Shown: positions 41,658 to 54,500, counted from the first letter of the stretch. The stretch: DNA of 64,000 nt from Nymphaea colorata (GCF_008831285.2 NC_045150.1:2368001-2432000); one strand, 5' to 3'. Translations and numbers: made by a program. Notes: generated by a model not told the origin, from the sequence alone.

Positions 41658-42012
41658 CTCTACACCTAAGTGGTATTTTAAATGGATCGTACTTATTAAC
41701 TAGTAGTTGTTATGTATGGATATTTTCATATTTTTAAATCAATTTAAAATATTGTAAACTAATTTTTAAATTCAAAAATAAAAACAAGGAATGAAATGAC
41801 CAGTGAATAAGGAAACACATCTACGGGCATGCCATTTAAGCGAGCAAACAACACACAATTTCTGTTCTTGTGGACTGAATAGTTGTTCAATCTCTTCCCT
41901 CTTCTTTTGTTTGTCTTGTGTATAAGATTTGACATGACGCAAGATTTTGACTCTCAGGATGTTGGAGCCATGGATTTTTAAAGATTTTTATGTCCTTTGT
42001 TTGAAAAATGTG
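41658..42012 (+). other. Far 3' flank of the truncated STP copy
   Basis: Aligns with 29,465-29,735 downstream of the intact STP gene and begins immediately outside the copia A LTR end. It has an extra stretch of about 90 bp near 41,790-41,880. The similarity ends near 42,012, where copia element B begins. Confidence 0.8.
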
Positions 42013-42084
42013 AAGGCACAAACAAGCAAATATGATATACATGCCAAAATAATAAGAATCGATCATGCTAGACATTGAAAAGTT

Positions 42085-42410
42085 TGCATAACCATATCAA
42101 TGTTCATCACACATATGGAAGAGGACTTAGTGGATCTTTTAGAGGCTGCAATGGTGTGACACAAAATCCTTTAAAATGGGACAGAGGAGATCACACGATA
42201 GAATTTTTCCTAACCTTATGCCTTGGGGACCACAACCCTGTTTATATACTTATGAGAGTTTAAATGATGGTTTTGCCCACTATAAACCGGATATGGATCT
42301 TTTTGGTTTTTGCATATATGATCTATAATAAATATGGTGATACAGACCCATACTTATTAAATCACCTTCAATTGGATCTATCTACAAACGTAAACTGTAA
42401 TGTACGACAA
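42085..42410 (-). repeat. LTR-like segment, left member
   Basis: Aligns in the same orientation with 55,480-55,785 (shared words TTCATC, GGAAGAGG, CTTATTAAATCACCTT and CATGATCTATA). It has a TATA box on the minus strand. The two copies bracket the copia nest and may be LTRs of one element or of two related ones. Confidence 0.5.
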
Positions 42411-42924
42411 TGACAATCAACACGTTATAAGCCCATCATATAGACTTCTTATAATTTTTCACCTAGGTCATATATGTCATTATAGAATCGTGCATTACAA
42501 CATAATCCTTATGACCTCAAAACCGTTATCGTTTCTATCATCTCATACAATATTGTCCATTAACCTTACCAATATAGGATCAAAGGAATCATGATCACTA
42601 TAATCATAACCAGCCATATCAACATAATTAAATGACATAGATCAAGTATGGTTGTGTAACATGAAAATTATAAGCAATGTAACCTTAACTTGTTTAATTC
42701 CAACTAGTCCAACCTTATACTTTAATGAGACCACAACCAAATAAACTGAGAGCGAACTAGAAAGAATTGTATTTTATAACAAAAGACAGACATGTCTATA
42801 ACAAAAGTGCGAAAGTGCAAACTCCCACTCAAACAGACAAGTCCTACAACGACAAAGCATCTATACAAGAAGTATGTTCATGAAAGACCTTGGATAAAAC
42901 ACCTTTAGTGAGTTGCTCACTGGA

Positions 42925-44803
42925 CTGCAAGGCAACTTTATTGAATTCATTAAAACTTTAGCTAGTTATAATGAGAGAATTGCATAAGTTGTCTTGGATA
43001 ATACCCTAAGAATGCTAAATATACATCACCAACGGTTAAGAAAAAAATATTACATGTTTTTGCAAGTAAAGTGAGAACTAAAATTATAAAAGAAATTGGT
43101 GATGCTAAATATTATATTATTGTTGATGAAGCTCGAGATGAGTCCAAGAAAGAGCGAACGATTGTTGTTCTTAGATTTGTTAATAAGCAAGGTTAAGTTC
43201 AAGAAAGATTTTTAGAAGTTGTGCGTGTAAGGGATACTACAACAATTACTTTGAAGAATGCAATTTCTACTTTATTTTCTCAACATAATCTTAGCATTCA
43301 AGATATATGGGGTCAAGGAGATGATGGTGCTACTAATATGTGAGGTGAATGGAACAGATTGCAAACATTAATTTTGAATGACTGTCCTTATGCATATTAT
43401 GTTCATTGTTTTGTTCATAGACTACAACTTGCACTTGTTGGAACTTCAAAAGAAGTTGTCCATGTTCGTAAATTTTTTGAATAATTAACATGTGTTATTA
43501 ATGTTGTTAGTACAAGCAGTAAACCTAATGATGAATTACATGAAGCTCAAGCAAATGAAATTGCATTTAGAATTGCTATAGATGAACTTGAAACAGGAAT
43601 ATGACTTAATCAAATTGGCTCATTACAACGGCCTTATGATACTAGATGGGGATCTCATTTTTTGTCTGTGTGCAGTTTGATAAAAATGTTGATGCAACAT
43701 GTGTAGTATTGGAAAATTTAGGAGACAATAGATCAACATATCAAATACGAGGTGAAGGTTTTTCAATTTACGATCACATCATTTGCCTTTGTATTTATTT
43801 TGCACTTGATAGAAGAAATTTTGGGACAAAGTGATATTATTTGTCAGTCATTGCAAAGACAAAGAGAAGATATTTTAAATGCAATGACTATGATTTATAA
43901 TTCAAAAAAGTTCCTATAAGAGCTTAGGGATAATATTTGGGATTCATTTATAGATACTGTAGGAGCATTTTGTATGACACATGATATCTCTATTCCAGAT
44001 ATGGATGCTCAATATTTTGTGAGAGGATCACATTTTCATCGTGAACATAATTTTATTAAAGCGAGACATTAATATTATGTTAATATTTTTATTGCTACCT
44101 TTGATTCTCAGCTAGTAGAGTTGAACAACAGATTTAATGAGAATTCTATGTAAATACTTCGTTTGATGTCAACATTCGACCCTAGAAATCAATATAAGTC
44201 GTTTAATGCAAAAGATGTATATACTCTTGCAGAGAAGTTTTATCCTGAAGATTTTCTAGACTTAGATTTTATGGGTTTAAATTATCAGTTGAGACATTAT
44301 GAAAATGATATTTGTCATCATCCAAGTTTTCAAAATTTGGATACACTATTAGAACTATATCAAGCAATGGTACATAGTAAAAAAATTGAAGGATATCCTG
44401 ATATTTTTGGTTTATAGATGTGTTTGTTTATTATATTTTGAGTTGTGATATTTGTAAGTCTGTCTTCTGCTCACTGCTCACACTTACGTCACTGTAATAG
44501 AAATAAAACACCTTATCTGTTTAGGGCAGATCGCGCTTTGTGCTAATGACACAAATAATTATTAAATGTGTCGTAGGACAGATCGCACTTCACATTCATG
44601 ACATGGACAATTATATACGACATATTCACTTCTACTATACTGTAGTCTGCAAATGTTATCTAAGTGTGTGAATCTCTCTCTCTCTCTCTATATGTGTGTA
44701 TATATATATATATATTATATAATATTATATATACATATATAATATATTATAGTTCACTAAACTATTTGGCCCGCCCTTAAAAAAAATCCTGGCTCTTCCT
44801 CTG
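42925..44803 (+). pseudogene. hAT transposase pseudogene (ZMYM1/DUF4371 type)
   Basis: Plus-strand transposase of the plant hAT lineage with a DUF4371 domain and C-terminal dimerisation domain. Recognisable pieces in order: LQGNFIEFIKTLASYN, AKYTSPTVKKKILHVF, YIIVDEARDESKKERT (catalytic-region Asp), WGQGDDGATNM, YVHCFVHRLQLALV, RPYDTRWGSH, then LAEKFYPEDF and a C-terminal end at 44,417. At least ten in-frame stops or shifts break it. The right end, AATCCTGGCTCTTCCTCTG at about 44,785-44,803, resembles the termini of the short hAT elements at 58,799 and 60,334. The left terminus and zinc finger are missing. It lies inside copia B pol. Confidence 0.8.
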
Positions 44804-46911
44804 ACTAAGCGGATGTATAATCATATAGTTTGTACCAATGTGTTCAATGGACACTTGACCACTTTGAATTCATTCTTTAACAACAAGATACTTAATGTCA
44901 ATGTATTTTGACTTTGAAGAACTCCTGTTGTTGTTGAAATATAAGACTGAAGAGTTATTGTCACAATATAACTTTAATGGTCTTATGATTCCATCTAGAA
45001 TATACAACCTAGTGACAAAATTTTGTAGCTATATTTTATGATTGGATGTCTCATAACAAGCAACAAACTCTGCTGTCATGGTGGAAGAAACAATGAGTGT
45101 ATGTTTGGCATTTGCCCATAAAATTGCTCATCTAGCCAACATATAGACATGGCCTAATGTGTATTTCCAACTGTCTTGGCATAAAGTAAAATAGAAATCA
45201 TAATATTAGATGATTTCCAAATTATCTGATTTCTTATATATGATCATGTAATCATTTGTCCATTATAGATATCACATAACCAGTTTGGCCATTTTTCAAT
45301 CGTCCACCCCTAAGTTGCTCAAACATCCCCACAATGAATGCAATATTTAGATATGTATACACCTGCATATATGTTAGACTCCCAAACACAAGGGTATGGG
45401 GAATCTTCTGCATTTTTTTTTTATTTTAAACTGGTTTTTGGGGCACTGGTTGAACCTGAATTTGTGTCCCACAGCAATAGGAGTCTTACATGACTTGCAA
45501 CCCTTCACGTTGAATTTTTATAGAACTTTATCAATATAGCTCTTTTGTGATAATCCAAGAATACATCGAGAGTGATATCGATATATCTAAATTCCTAATA
45601 CAAAAGAAGTGATACCAAAATCATTCATTTCAAGGTTTATTTGACAAAAACTTCTTGTTATCATGCAGTAATCTACGTTGTTGCTAGCACAAAGTATATT
45701 ATCGACATACAATACAAAGAATATAAATTTAACTTTACAAAATTTATGGTATGTGCATTCATCAAACAAATTCACCTTAAAACAGAATGAAATTATAACT
45801 TCATGAATTTATGAGACCATTGGAGAGAAGCCTGCTTGTGACCATATAAGATTCATGTAATTTGCAAACCATGTCCTTTGTATCTTTGACAACAAGTTTT
45901 TTTTCACTTGCAACATATACATCATTTTCAGTCTTCACATCCATTTGATAAAGTTCCAAACCAGAATAAGCGACTAATGCCATTATAACTCTAAAGAAGT
46001 CATTGGAAGAAACTGAAAAGAAGCTCTCCTTGTAATTTATGTCTTCCTTTTGAGTGAAACCTTTATCGACAAGAAGAGCTTTATGTCTTTCCACATTACC
46101 ATTCAAACATATTTTGGTCTTAAATATCCATTTACAATTAATAGGACAAGATCCCAAACATCATTGTCTTTCATAGATTTCAACTCTTTTTGCATAGCAT
46201 CGGTCCACTTTTGAGAGTTAGAACAATTGATGGCCTCACAAAAGTTAACAAGATCATCTTCCATTTCATGAATACTCGTATGTTCTTGAAGATATACAAC
46301 GTAATAATCTGAAATTGCATTTCAGTTCTCTTCAATAGATCTTCTTAGTGGCACTTATTTCTAAGTTCCTTGAGGTTGTTGAGTTTGATCTTTATGAGAG
46401 ACTTGCAATTCATTAGCAGGAGTTCCTTAGTGACACTTTGTTCAGGATTTGTTATTTGATTCATGTCAGACAACTAAACATGGTCTTCATCAATAACTAT
46501 CACAACAATAAGAACATGTTCTTCCTCAAATACAATGTCTCTAGCCTTATCACATCCCACAAACTGTACATCATCATAGAAATAAACATTTCCTATTTCG
46601 TAAAAAAGACTTACGAATAGGATCATAAAACTTATAACCCTAAGATATTTGAGAATATTCAACAAAGTAGCAACTAACTGTTCTGATGTCTAATTTTTTT
46701 TATTAGGCTCATGCGACTTAGCCTCAACTAGACTTCCCCAAATATGAAAATGTTTGATACTAAGCTTCTTTCATGTCCACATTTCATAAGGAGTTTGACA
46801 TATTGCATTAGTTGTAAATCTATTATATATATATGTTGACTCGTTAGTGATTTGCCCCAAAGGGCCTTGGGTAAAGTGGAATGACTAATCATACTTTTAC
46901 AATGTCCTTAA

Positions 46912-48299
46912 GGTAGTGTTTGATGGCAAAAAATTTTCCTGTAACTCAGGAAATAAAATTCAAATCTTTAAAACATTTCCGGTTCATCAAACACAAAATT
47001 ACTTTTTTTTACCGTTAAAGTGAAAATCGGAAACATATTTCCGGAAATATGTTTCCACCCGAAGGGCTGGAAACATATTTCCAGAATTCTTTTTGGAGCC
47101 GTTGGGCACGATGCATGGGAGGATGGAGGAGGGAAGAAGGGAAGGAGATGGAGGCGGAGGTGGAAGAAGGGAAGGAGGAAGGAGGGAGGAGGAAGAAAGG
47201 AAGGAGGAAGAAGGGAGGAGGAAGAGAGGAGGAGGAAAGGGGAAGGAGGGAGGAGGAACGGGGAAGGAGGAAGGAGGAAAGGGGAAGGAGGAAGGAGGGA
47301 AGGAGAAAGGGGAAGGAGGAAGGAGGAAGGAGGGAGGAGGGAAGGAGGTGGAGGCGGAAGAAGGGAAGGAGGAAGAACGGAAGGAGGAAGGAGGGAGGAG
47401 GAAAAAGGAAGGAGGAAGAAGGGAAGGAGGGAGGAGGAAGAGGGGAGGAGGAAAGGGGAAGGAGGGAGGAGGAAATGGGAAAAAGGAAGGAGAAAGGGGG
47501 AAGGAGGAAGGAGAAAGGAGAAAGGAGAAAGGGGGAAGGAGAAAGGGGAAGGAGGAAAGAGGGAGGAGGGAAGAAGGGAAGGAGGTGGAGGCAGAAGAAG
47601 GGAAGGAGGAAGAACGGAAGGAGGGAGCAGGAAAAAGGAAGGAGGAAGAAGGGAAGGAGGGAGGAGGAAGAGGGGAGGAGGAAAGGGGAAGGAGGAAGGA
47701 GAAAGGAGAAAGGGGGAAGGAGGAACGGGGAAGGAGGAAGGAAAAAGGGGAAGGAGGAAGGAGGGAGGAGTGAAGGAGGCAGAGGTGGAAGAAGGGAAGG
47801 AGGAAGAAGGGAGGAGGAAAGGGGAAGGACGGAAGAAGGGAAGGAGGTGGAGGCGGAAGAAAGGAAGGAGGAAGAAGGGAAGGAGGGAGGAGGAAGAGGG
47901 GAGGAGGAAAGGGAAAGAGGGAGGAGGAAGAGGGGAGGAGGGATGGGGAAGGAGGCGGAGGCTGAAGAAGGGAAGGAGGAAGTGCGGAAGGAAGGAGGGA
48001 GGAGGAAGAAAGGGAAGAAGGCAGAGGAGGAAGAAGGGAAGGAGGGAGGAGGAAGGAGGAAGAAAGGGAAGGCAGCGCTTTCCCATTTCCACCGATTCTT
48101 CTTCTCTTGTCATCAAACGCAGAAATTTATTTCCAGAAAATAATTCCAAATTAACAAACACAACATAGTTTTGAAAATGTAGAATTTTATTTCTTAAAAA
48201 CCTTGGAAATGTAGAATTTTATTTCTCAAAACCCAATTCCAGAAATATATTTCTGGAAACTTGTTTCCAGAAACATATTTCTGGCCATCAAACACTACC
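46912..48299. mobile_element. Tourist/Harbinger-like element with purine-only core
   Basis: Inverted ends GGTAGTGTTTGATGGC and GCCATCAAACACTACC match perfectly over 16 bp. TAA is duplicated outside both ends (46,909-46,911 and 48,300-48,302), diagnostic of PIF/Harbinger-type insertion. The target is the integrase region of copia B: removing the element and one TAA restores the reading from NGIAERQNRTL into KD. Subterminal stretches repeat TTTCCGGAAATATGTTTCC-type words. The core is nearly pure purine and carries no transposase. Confidence 0.88.
47113..48073. repeat. About 960 bp of almost pure purine sequence
   Basis: GGAGGAAGAAGG-type repeats on the plus strand with only rare pyrimidines. 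A longer unit marked by GAAGGAGGTGGAGGC recurs at about 47,341, 47,578 and 47,840, so there is loose higher-order periodicity of roughly 240-260 bp. Frames of 226-397 codons on both strands are artefacts of this composition. Confidence 0.95.
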
Positions 48300-49499
48300 T
48301 AAGAGTCCTATTTTGTCGCTCAGCAATACCATTCATGCTAGGCTACCCGACATTGTATACTAAAAGACAGTTCAACATTCCTCTAAGAACTTAACAAATT
48401 GTTCTGAATATTGTTCACTGATTCATCACATATGGCATAGTATCCACTACCATGGTTATATCTGACGACTTTAATCTTTTTTGCCAAGTTGGTTTTCTAC
48501 TTCAGCCTTAAAAACTTTGAACACATCCAATGACTATGACTTTTTATGAATTAAATACAAGTACTCACAACATGAATAATCGTCTATGAATGTTATAAAA
48601 TACTCTTGAACATTTCAAGAAGCCGTAGGGAATTGACTACAAATATCAGTATGAATAAGCTCTAAAACATCTGGATATCTCTAGGCACCAGTTTTCTTCA
48701 TGTTCATGTGTTTTCCTTTCATACATTTGATTCACTTAAAATATGTAATATCAAAGAATTCAACAATTTCATCAACCATAAGCCCTTCAATTTTCTATCC
48801 AAAAATATGACATACACACTTGTGCCATAATGCAGTAGAATTCTCTTTAGTTAATTTAAGTTTCGTACCACGAATGCTCAAATGCAAGGTTTTACCGAAT
48901 GAAGAAATAGTTTCAAGTAAATATAGGTTGTCAGAAAAAAGACAACCTAAACTAATAAGACTTGAATTTCAAAAACAAATTAAATTTACTGATTTCAAAT
49001 AAGCAAAAGTAACCAAATTTGTCTAATATAGAAAAAAAAAATTAAGTTCTGCCTAAATGACGGAACAACATAAATTCTTTTCTAGTCTGAATAAGAACCA
49101 GTCTTTATTAACAACCTAAAAGTTTCTATTGTCTCAACTTCATCCGTCTAGCCATTGTCCACATAGATAAATGTTTGAACATCATTTGGTGTTAGCAACT
49201 TAGGCAATCCTAGATAGATACACTTATGTGAATAATAACACATGAATCTACCCACCAAATATGATTGAGTATGGAAGTTAAATTAACTTTAGAACAAAAC
49301 ATAGCCAGGACAATACTTTTCTTCTCATGCCAAGCATGATACTTGGCACAATTCTTCTTTATGTGACACATTTACAGAAGAAACAACTCAATTTTCCTTA
49401 TGTCATTTCTGCTTCTTTTGCTATGATGGACCAACAACTTTCTTAACCTTTTTCCTCATTCAAGTTTTATATCTAAATTTAGTTGTCATGTTAGTACTT

Positions 49500-50146
49500 T
49501 TTGTCTTATTTTGTTTTATCATCTCTTCTTCTTGCACATACTGCAAATGAGCTCATTTAAAGTATATTTCTCTTTTGGCAGTTGTAACTAACCTTAAAAA
49601 GGTAAAACTGTGCCGAAAAAGATATAAACACTAAATATAAGTCCTTCGACAGCTCCAACTTAAGTGCTTTCAGTTTTGAGAATAAATGAGACATTTTCAT
49701 TATGTACTTCCTAATGTTCCTCTTTCCCTTATATTTCTTTGAGAAAGGGTTTGCCAAAAGTGTACATGTCTCTTCATTTTCATTTTTGACCAAACTATTC
49801 TCAATTTCATCTAGGAACTGCTTGGCATTTATATCTTTAGATATGGCCTCCCTAAAAGATTTGAATTGTATGTTTTATGGTCATGAAACTCATTTGATTG
49901 GAATGATGCCACTTCTCAAAGTTCTTTTTATTCGAAATGAAACTTTTATTTGTAAGTGCATGTGGCATTTCCTCCCTTAACGTGATATCCAGATTTCTGT
50001 ACTTGAGAACTATCATTGCGTTTTTCTTTTTCAGTTTTTGAAGTTGAGTCATTCAAAACAAGTATACAATTGATTTGCACATATATTAAAGCAAAATTAA
50101 CATTAACTATATAAAGAACAATAGCTAAATACAAACTCACAATCAA
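49500..50146 (-). pseudogene. Copia B gag remnant
   Basis: Minus-strand frames give EKWHHSNQMSF, then IMKMSHLFSKLKALKLEL and SAQFYLFKVSYN, in the order of a copia gag UBN2-type domain, with frame shifts between them. Confidence 0.7.
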
Positions 50147-50400
50147 TGTTTGAACAGTTTGGCAAAAACATTACATTAACAAATTGAAACGATGATGTAA
50201 GTCATCGCAGAATACATTACACAATATGGACATAATATCTTTGGACAATCATTCAAGATGTCGTATTCCTCCTTTCCATCGTTTGGTAAATGAATATTAT
50301 TGTAAGGTAATATAAATTCTATCATTTTCTTTTTTTTTTATGTAGTCTAAACAAACATGATTTTAACAATTCTTTCATTTTTATTCAAACAAGCTTTATA

Positions 50401-51345
50401 ATTACCTCTTTCATTCATTTTATATTCTCACTTTTTTTTTCCCTTTCCTTTCCACCCATTCCTTTCCTTCCCTTTCCCTCCATCTAGACAAAGTGTTAAT
50501 GACATGCACAAACCGCCAGAACGGTGGAAGGGCGGCCTCCCCCTTTCACCCAATGGTAATCCGGCGCCGGCGGCCGTCGCTTGAGGAGGGACCCTGCCAA
50601 GTCCTTGATCTCTGTCTGTCTTTTCTTCACTGCGACAGTGGTACATTACCACCAAAAGGGCAGCAATCTCCTTATTCTGTTTCAGCAGCTAAAGAGGGTC
50701 GACGGCCCCTCCTTCAGCTGCAACAAACGGCCGGTGAGAAGGGCAGTATCCCTCCCCTTATTGTCTGATCAGGAGCGAGGTACCCAAACAGGTCCCTCTT
50801 CTCTCTTGGTGGGTCACGACAACTATCGTTGCCATTGGGAAGGGGAAGGGTTCAATGGCCTTTCCTTCTCTCCGTCACCTAAAAAACGAAGGACCCCTGT
50901 TGGAATGATTGAAGCAGAATGACACCCTTGATGCACTTTGTGTTTGCGCAGCAGGTTCACCAGCTATGTCACTAGCTGTGCACGTGAAGAAGCAGCGACA
51001 ACACCAACTGTTGAAAGAAGCAAAAGAAGAGGAAGAAGAGAACCGAAGCAGAGAAGTTCGTTTAGGGGTTTCCTTCCGTGACACTTAGGGTAATCACCAA
51101 TGCGTTAACTCTAATTAGAGTATTGCTGGGCTTAAATAGGCAGCCTCACATGATTGCCCTTTGCCCAGCTTGCGGTTGGGCGAGTGAGAGATTATGGAGA
51201 GATAAAACGTGTAAAGAATATCTTTAATTTTATAAAAAATGACGTTTATAGAAACAATTTTGAGGATGATCTTATAACTGTGAGTGGCCCCCCTCGTAGT
51301 TACAAGATACTATGATAAGGCTCAAGGCCACTATCCAACGTCTCC
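50401..51345 (-). mobile_element. Copia element C 3' LTR region
   Basis: A purine tract read as AAGTGGGAGAC on the minus strand (about 51,341-51,351) marks the start of the 3' LTR. Within it a promoter-like CCTATTTAAGCCC lies at about 51,131-51,143, followed by a GC-rich transcribed part to about 50,500. The outer end is not fixed. Open frames here on both strands are not genes. Confidence 0.5.
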
Positions 51346-51512
51346 CACTTGGCCATGAGACCGTGAAATTGCTTCCACTAAGTGTGGGTTTTATTAAGCT
51401 TTAGTTTATGTGGTTTTTTAGTATTGGTTTGTCCATCATAACTTGAATTTTATCCAAAGTTTATAGTGAGGCTTTTCGTTCAATGGCTTTTCATCACAAC
51501 TTTTCAAATATA

Positions 51513-54500
51513 TCATAGCCCCATATGAGCTACATGCTTTGAAAACAAGTCTTCAGATATTTCTTTAGTTAAGGGATTAGGTACCATACCGTTGATAGGC
51601 GTATACTCAACTAAGATTTCATTTTTGTCAATCATTTCGTAAACATAATGATATTTCACCATTATATGCTTAATCTTTGAGTTTGCAACTCCATTTTTCA
51701 TAAGTGATATCACTGCCTGATTATCACAGTATAGCTGAATTGGTTCATGATCAAGATATAATTTCAAGTCTTTCAAGAACTGATTTATCAAGACAACAAA
51801 GGTAGTTACAACCATATCCAGACAACTCCATTCCGCTTCTTGTGTATGTTGAGCAATACATCCCTGTTTCTTGCAGGACCAAGCAATCACACGCCCTTCA
51901 AAGAGAAAAATATATTTAGATGTGGATTTAATGTCATCTTTACATCTTGAAAAATCTGCATCGGAGTAGCTAACTAGAGTTAGCTCATCAGCTTGATAGG
52001 ACAATTTCAATCATTTCATTTCTTTAATATATCGAAAATTCTTTTAATTGCTTGCCAGTGAAGCCAACCAAGATTACTTTGATAATGGCTCTCCAGACAG
52101 ACAGGAAAGCTTATGTCTGGTTTAGTACAAAGCATCAGATACATTAAATTGCTAACAGTTGTGTATATGAAACATTTGATTTATTTTGTCCTTCACCAGG
52201 ACAATCATTTCTGCTTAAATTTGCTCATTTAGCTATAGGAGTTCCAATAGGTTTGCAGTCTTGCATTCGAAATTTCTTTAAGAAATAATCAATATATGGT
52301 TCTTTGAAATTTCTCAAGTTCTTATCTCAAGTAATCTTTATCCTTAGAATATAGGATGCTTCACTCATGTCCTTTATTTCGAAGTTTTCGTTCAACCAAG
52401 TTTTTGTTTTGGATATCATGTTGTTATCATTCCTAGTCAATAAAATGTCATCGACGTATAATGACAGAATACAAAAAAAACTCTCACTTTTTCAGACATG
52501 TACACAATGGTTTAGTTGATTTGCTACATACCCAAGTTTCGTGATTCCTTTATGAAAAGCAAAATACCATTGCCTAGGTGACTACTTCAAACTATATAGC
52601 GATTTGTTCAGCTTGTACATTTTTCCTTCATTTTTTTTAATGACATATCCCTGTGGTTGAATTATATATATGTTTCCTTTAACTCACCATTCAGAAAAGG
52701 AGTTTTAACATTTATCTAACAAACATCAAAGTCATAGAATATTGCAAAAGCCATAATTAATAAGTTTCTAAGTAATCAATTTCTTTCTTTTGGAAAAAAC
52801 ATTTTGCTACCAGTCTAGCCTTAAATTTCTTGACTGATCCGTCAACTTTATACTTCTTCTTTAACACTCATTTACATCTAATGGGTCTCCTATCATTAAG
52901 AAGATCTATTATTTCTTAGACTTTATTCCTTTTTATAGATTTGATTTCCTCATCCTTAGTGCTTACCTAATCTGACGATTCATGCAAGTTTATGGCTCCG
53001 TCATATGTCAAATTGTCAGACATTTTGTCAATATTAGCTAAATAGCATAGCTTCTGTACAAGATATACATAGTAATCACTCAAATATGAAGGAGGAGTTC
53101 TAAGTCTTTTATGGCCTAACAAGGTATGAGATGATGAGGTACTCGAATCAGTTGTTTCATTACCAAACTGTTCTTTAGTCAGTTCACTATCAGATTGTTC
53201 CTTAGACGAGTCAAACACAGTTTGTTTATTATCAAACCGTTCCCCAGTCGGTTCATTGTCGGACTGATCTTCTGAGTGAATCAGATCGTCTACTAAATCA
53301 ATTTGATCTTTAACTAAATCATTATCTTTATTATTAAGTTCTTATAAGAACTCTACATCTCTACTTTCTATAAGTCTCATCGTCGATTGATATAATATGT
53401 AGCCTTTGGATCCTTTTATATATCCAATAAACACACATTTTACTGATCTATTATCTAGTTATCTATTTTTGGATCTAGAATTTTCACATGTGCTACATAT
53501 CCCCTTCTCCTTAGTTATCTCAGATATGGTTTTACACAAGTCTATCTCTCGCAAGGAGTGGTTGAGACTGCTTTGAAGGGTACTTGATTTATTATATACA
53601 TAACTGTTAACACAGCTTTACCTAAAAATTTTTTTGGTAATTGTACACCTACCAACATGGATCTCACCATATTTAAGAGGGTTTTGTTATACCTCTCAAC
53701 GACACTATTCTGTTGCAGTGTTTTAGAATTTTTTTTTTGTCTGTTAATTCCAAGGTCTTTACAGTATTTAAGGAATTCATTTGATGTATACTTACCTCCT
53801 TGATTAGACCTTACAACTTATAATATATTTCTCAAGTTGTCTCTTGACTTCAATTTTATATTCCTTCAGACTTATATTTAATTAGGTAAATATAACCAAA
53901 TCTTGTGAAATCGTCAATGAATGTTATGCATTATAACTTTCCACTATGTGTTTGGATTATGAAAGGTTCACAAGTATCTGTATGGATTATTTCCAACAGT
54001 TCAGTGACCTGAATTACTTTAGATGGAAATGGTTTTCTTGCCATCTTTCCGTATAAACACGAGTCGCATTTCGTGAAATCATTTATATTTATATCGGGTA
54101 TTATATCTTATTGTGAGTCTTCATTTTTTTCATGCTTACATGATTTAATCTTTAATGTCATAAGTTTGTCTCACACTCATTGCACAACCAATATAAGCAG
54201 AATTGAAAACTTTATTCATTTCATTGAGTTTGAACATACCATGTTTTTTTATATATTTTCCATTGAACATGGTTCTCCCATGTTTTTCCATTGTGACCTT
54301 CCCTGAAACAAAGTGGACTTCAAAACCTTTCCCAGTCAGTGCGAAACAGACATCAGCTTATTCCTCATGGAGGGAACATATAAAACCTCATTAAGAATGA
54401 CATTGGTATACCCAACATTCAGTTGATATGACCCAATTCTCATGATATTACAATATGAGTTATTTCTCATGTAGACTTTGTGAGCTCCCAGAGTCAGTTC

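Larger units (their letters stand above)
42013..50400 (-). mobile_element. Copia element B, decayed and carrying two nested insertions
   Basis: Minus-strand Ty1/copia relic. Order on the minus strand: gag about 50,050-49,500; zinc knuckle and protease region about 49,400-49,150; integrase about 48,850-46,700, with NGIAERQNRTL interrupted by the Tourist-like element; RT 46,157-45,587 (KWIFKTK, then LYVDN in place of YVDD); RNase H about 45,480-44,820; the pol tail LTKGVLSKVFHEH at about 42,920-42,870; a purine tract GAGTGGGAG at about 42,822-42,832; then LTR-like sequence with TATATAA near 42,245. The hAT pseudogene sits between RNase H and the pol tail. Many stops and deletions; inactive. Confidence 0.78.

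Noticed and set aside
46968-48168. Reading frames of 226-397 codons on both strands in the purine tract
   Set aside because: They consist only of Gly/Arg/Glu/Lys on one strand or Pro/Ser/Leu/Phe on the other and follow from purine-only DNA. Several overlap each other fully and all lie inside the Tourist-like element.
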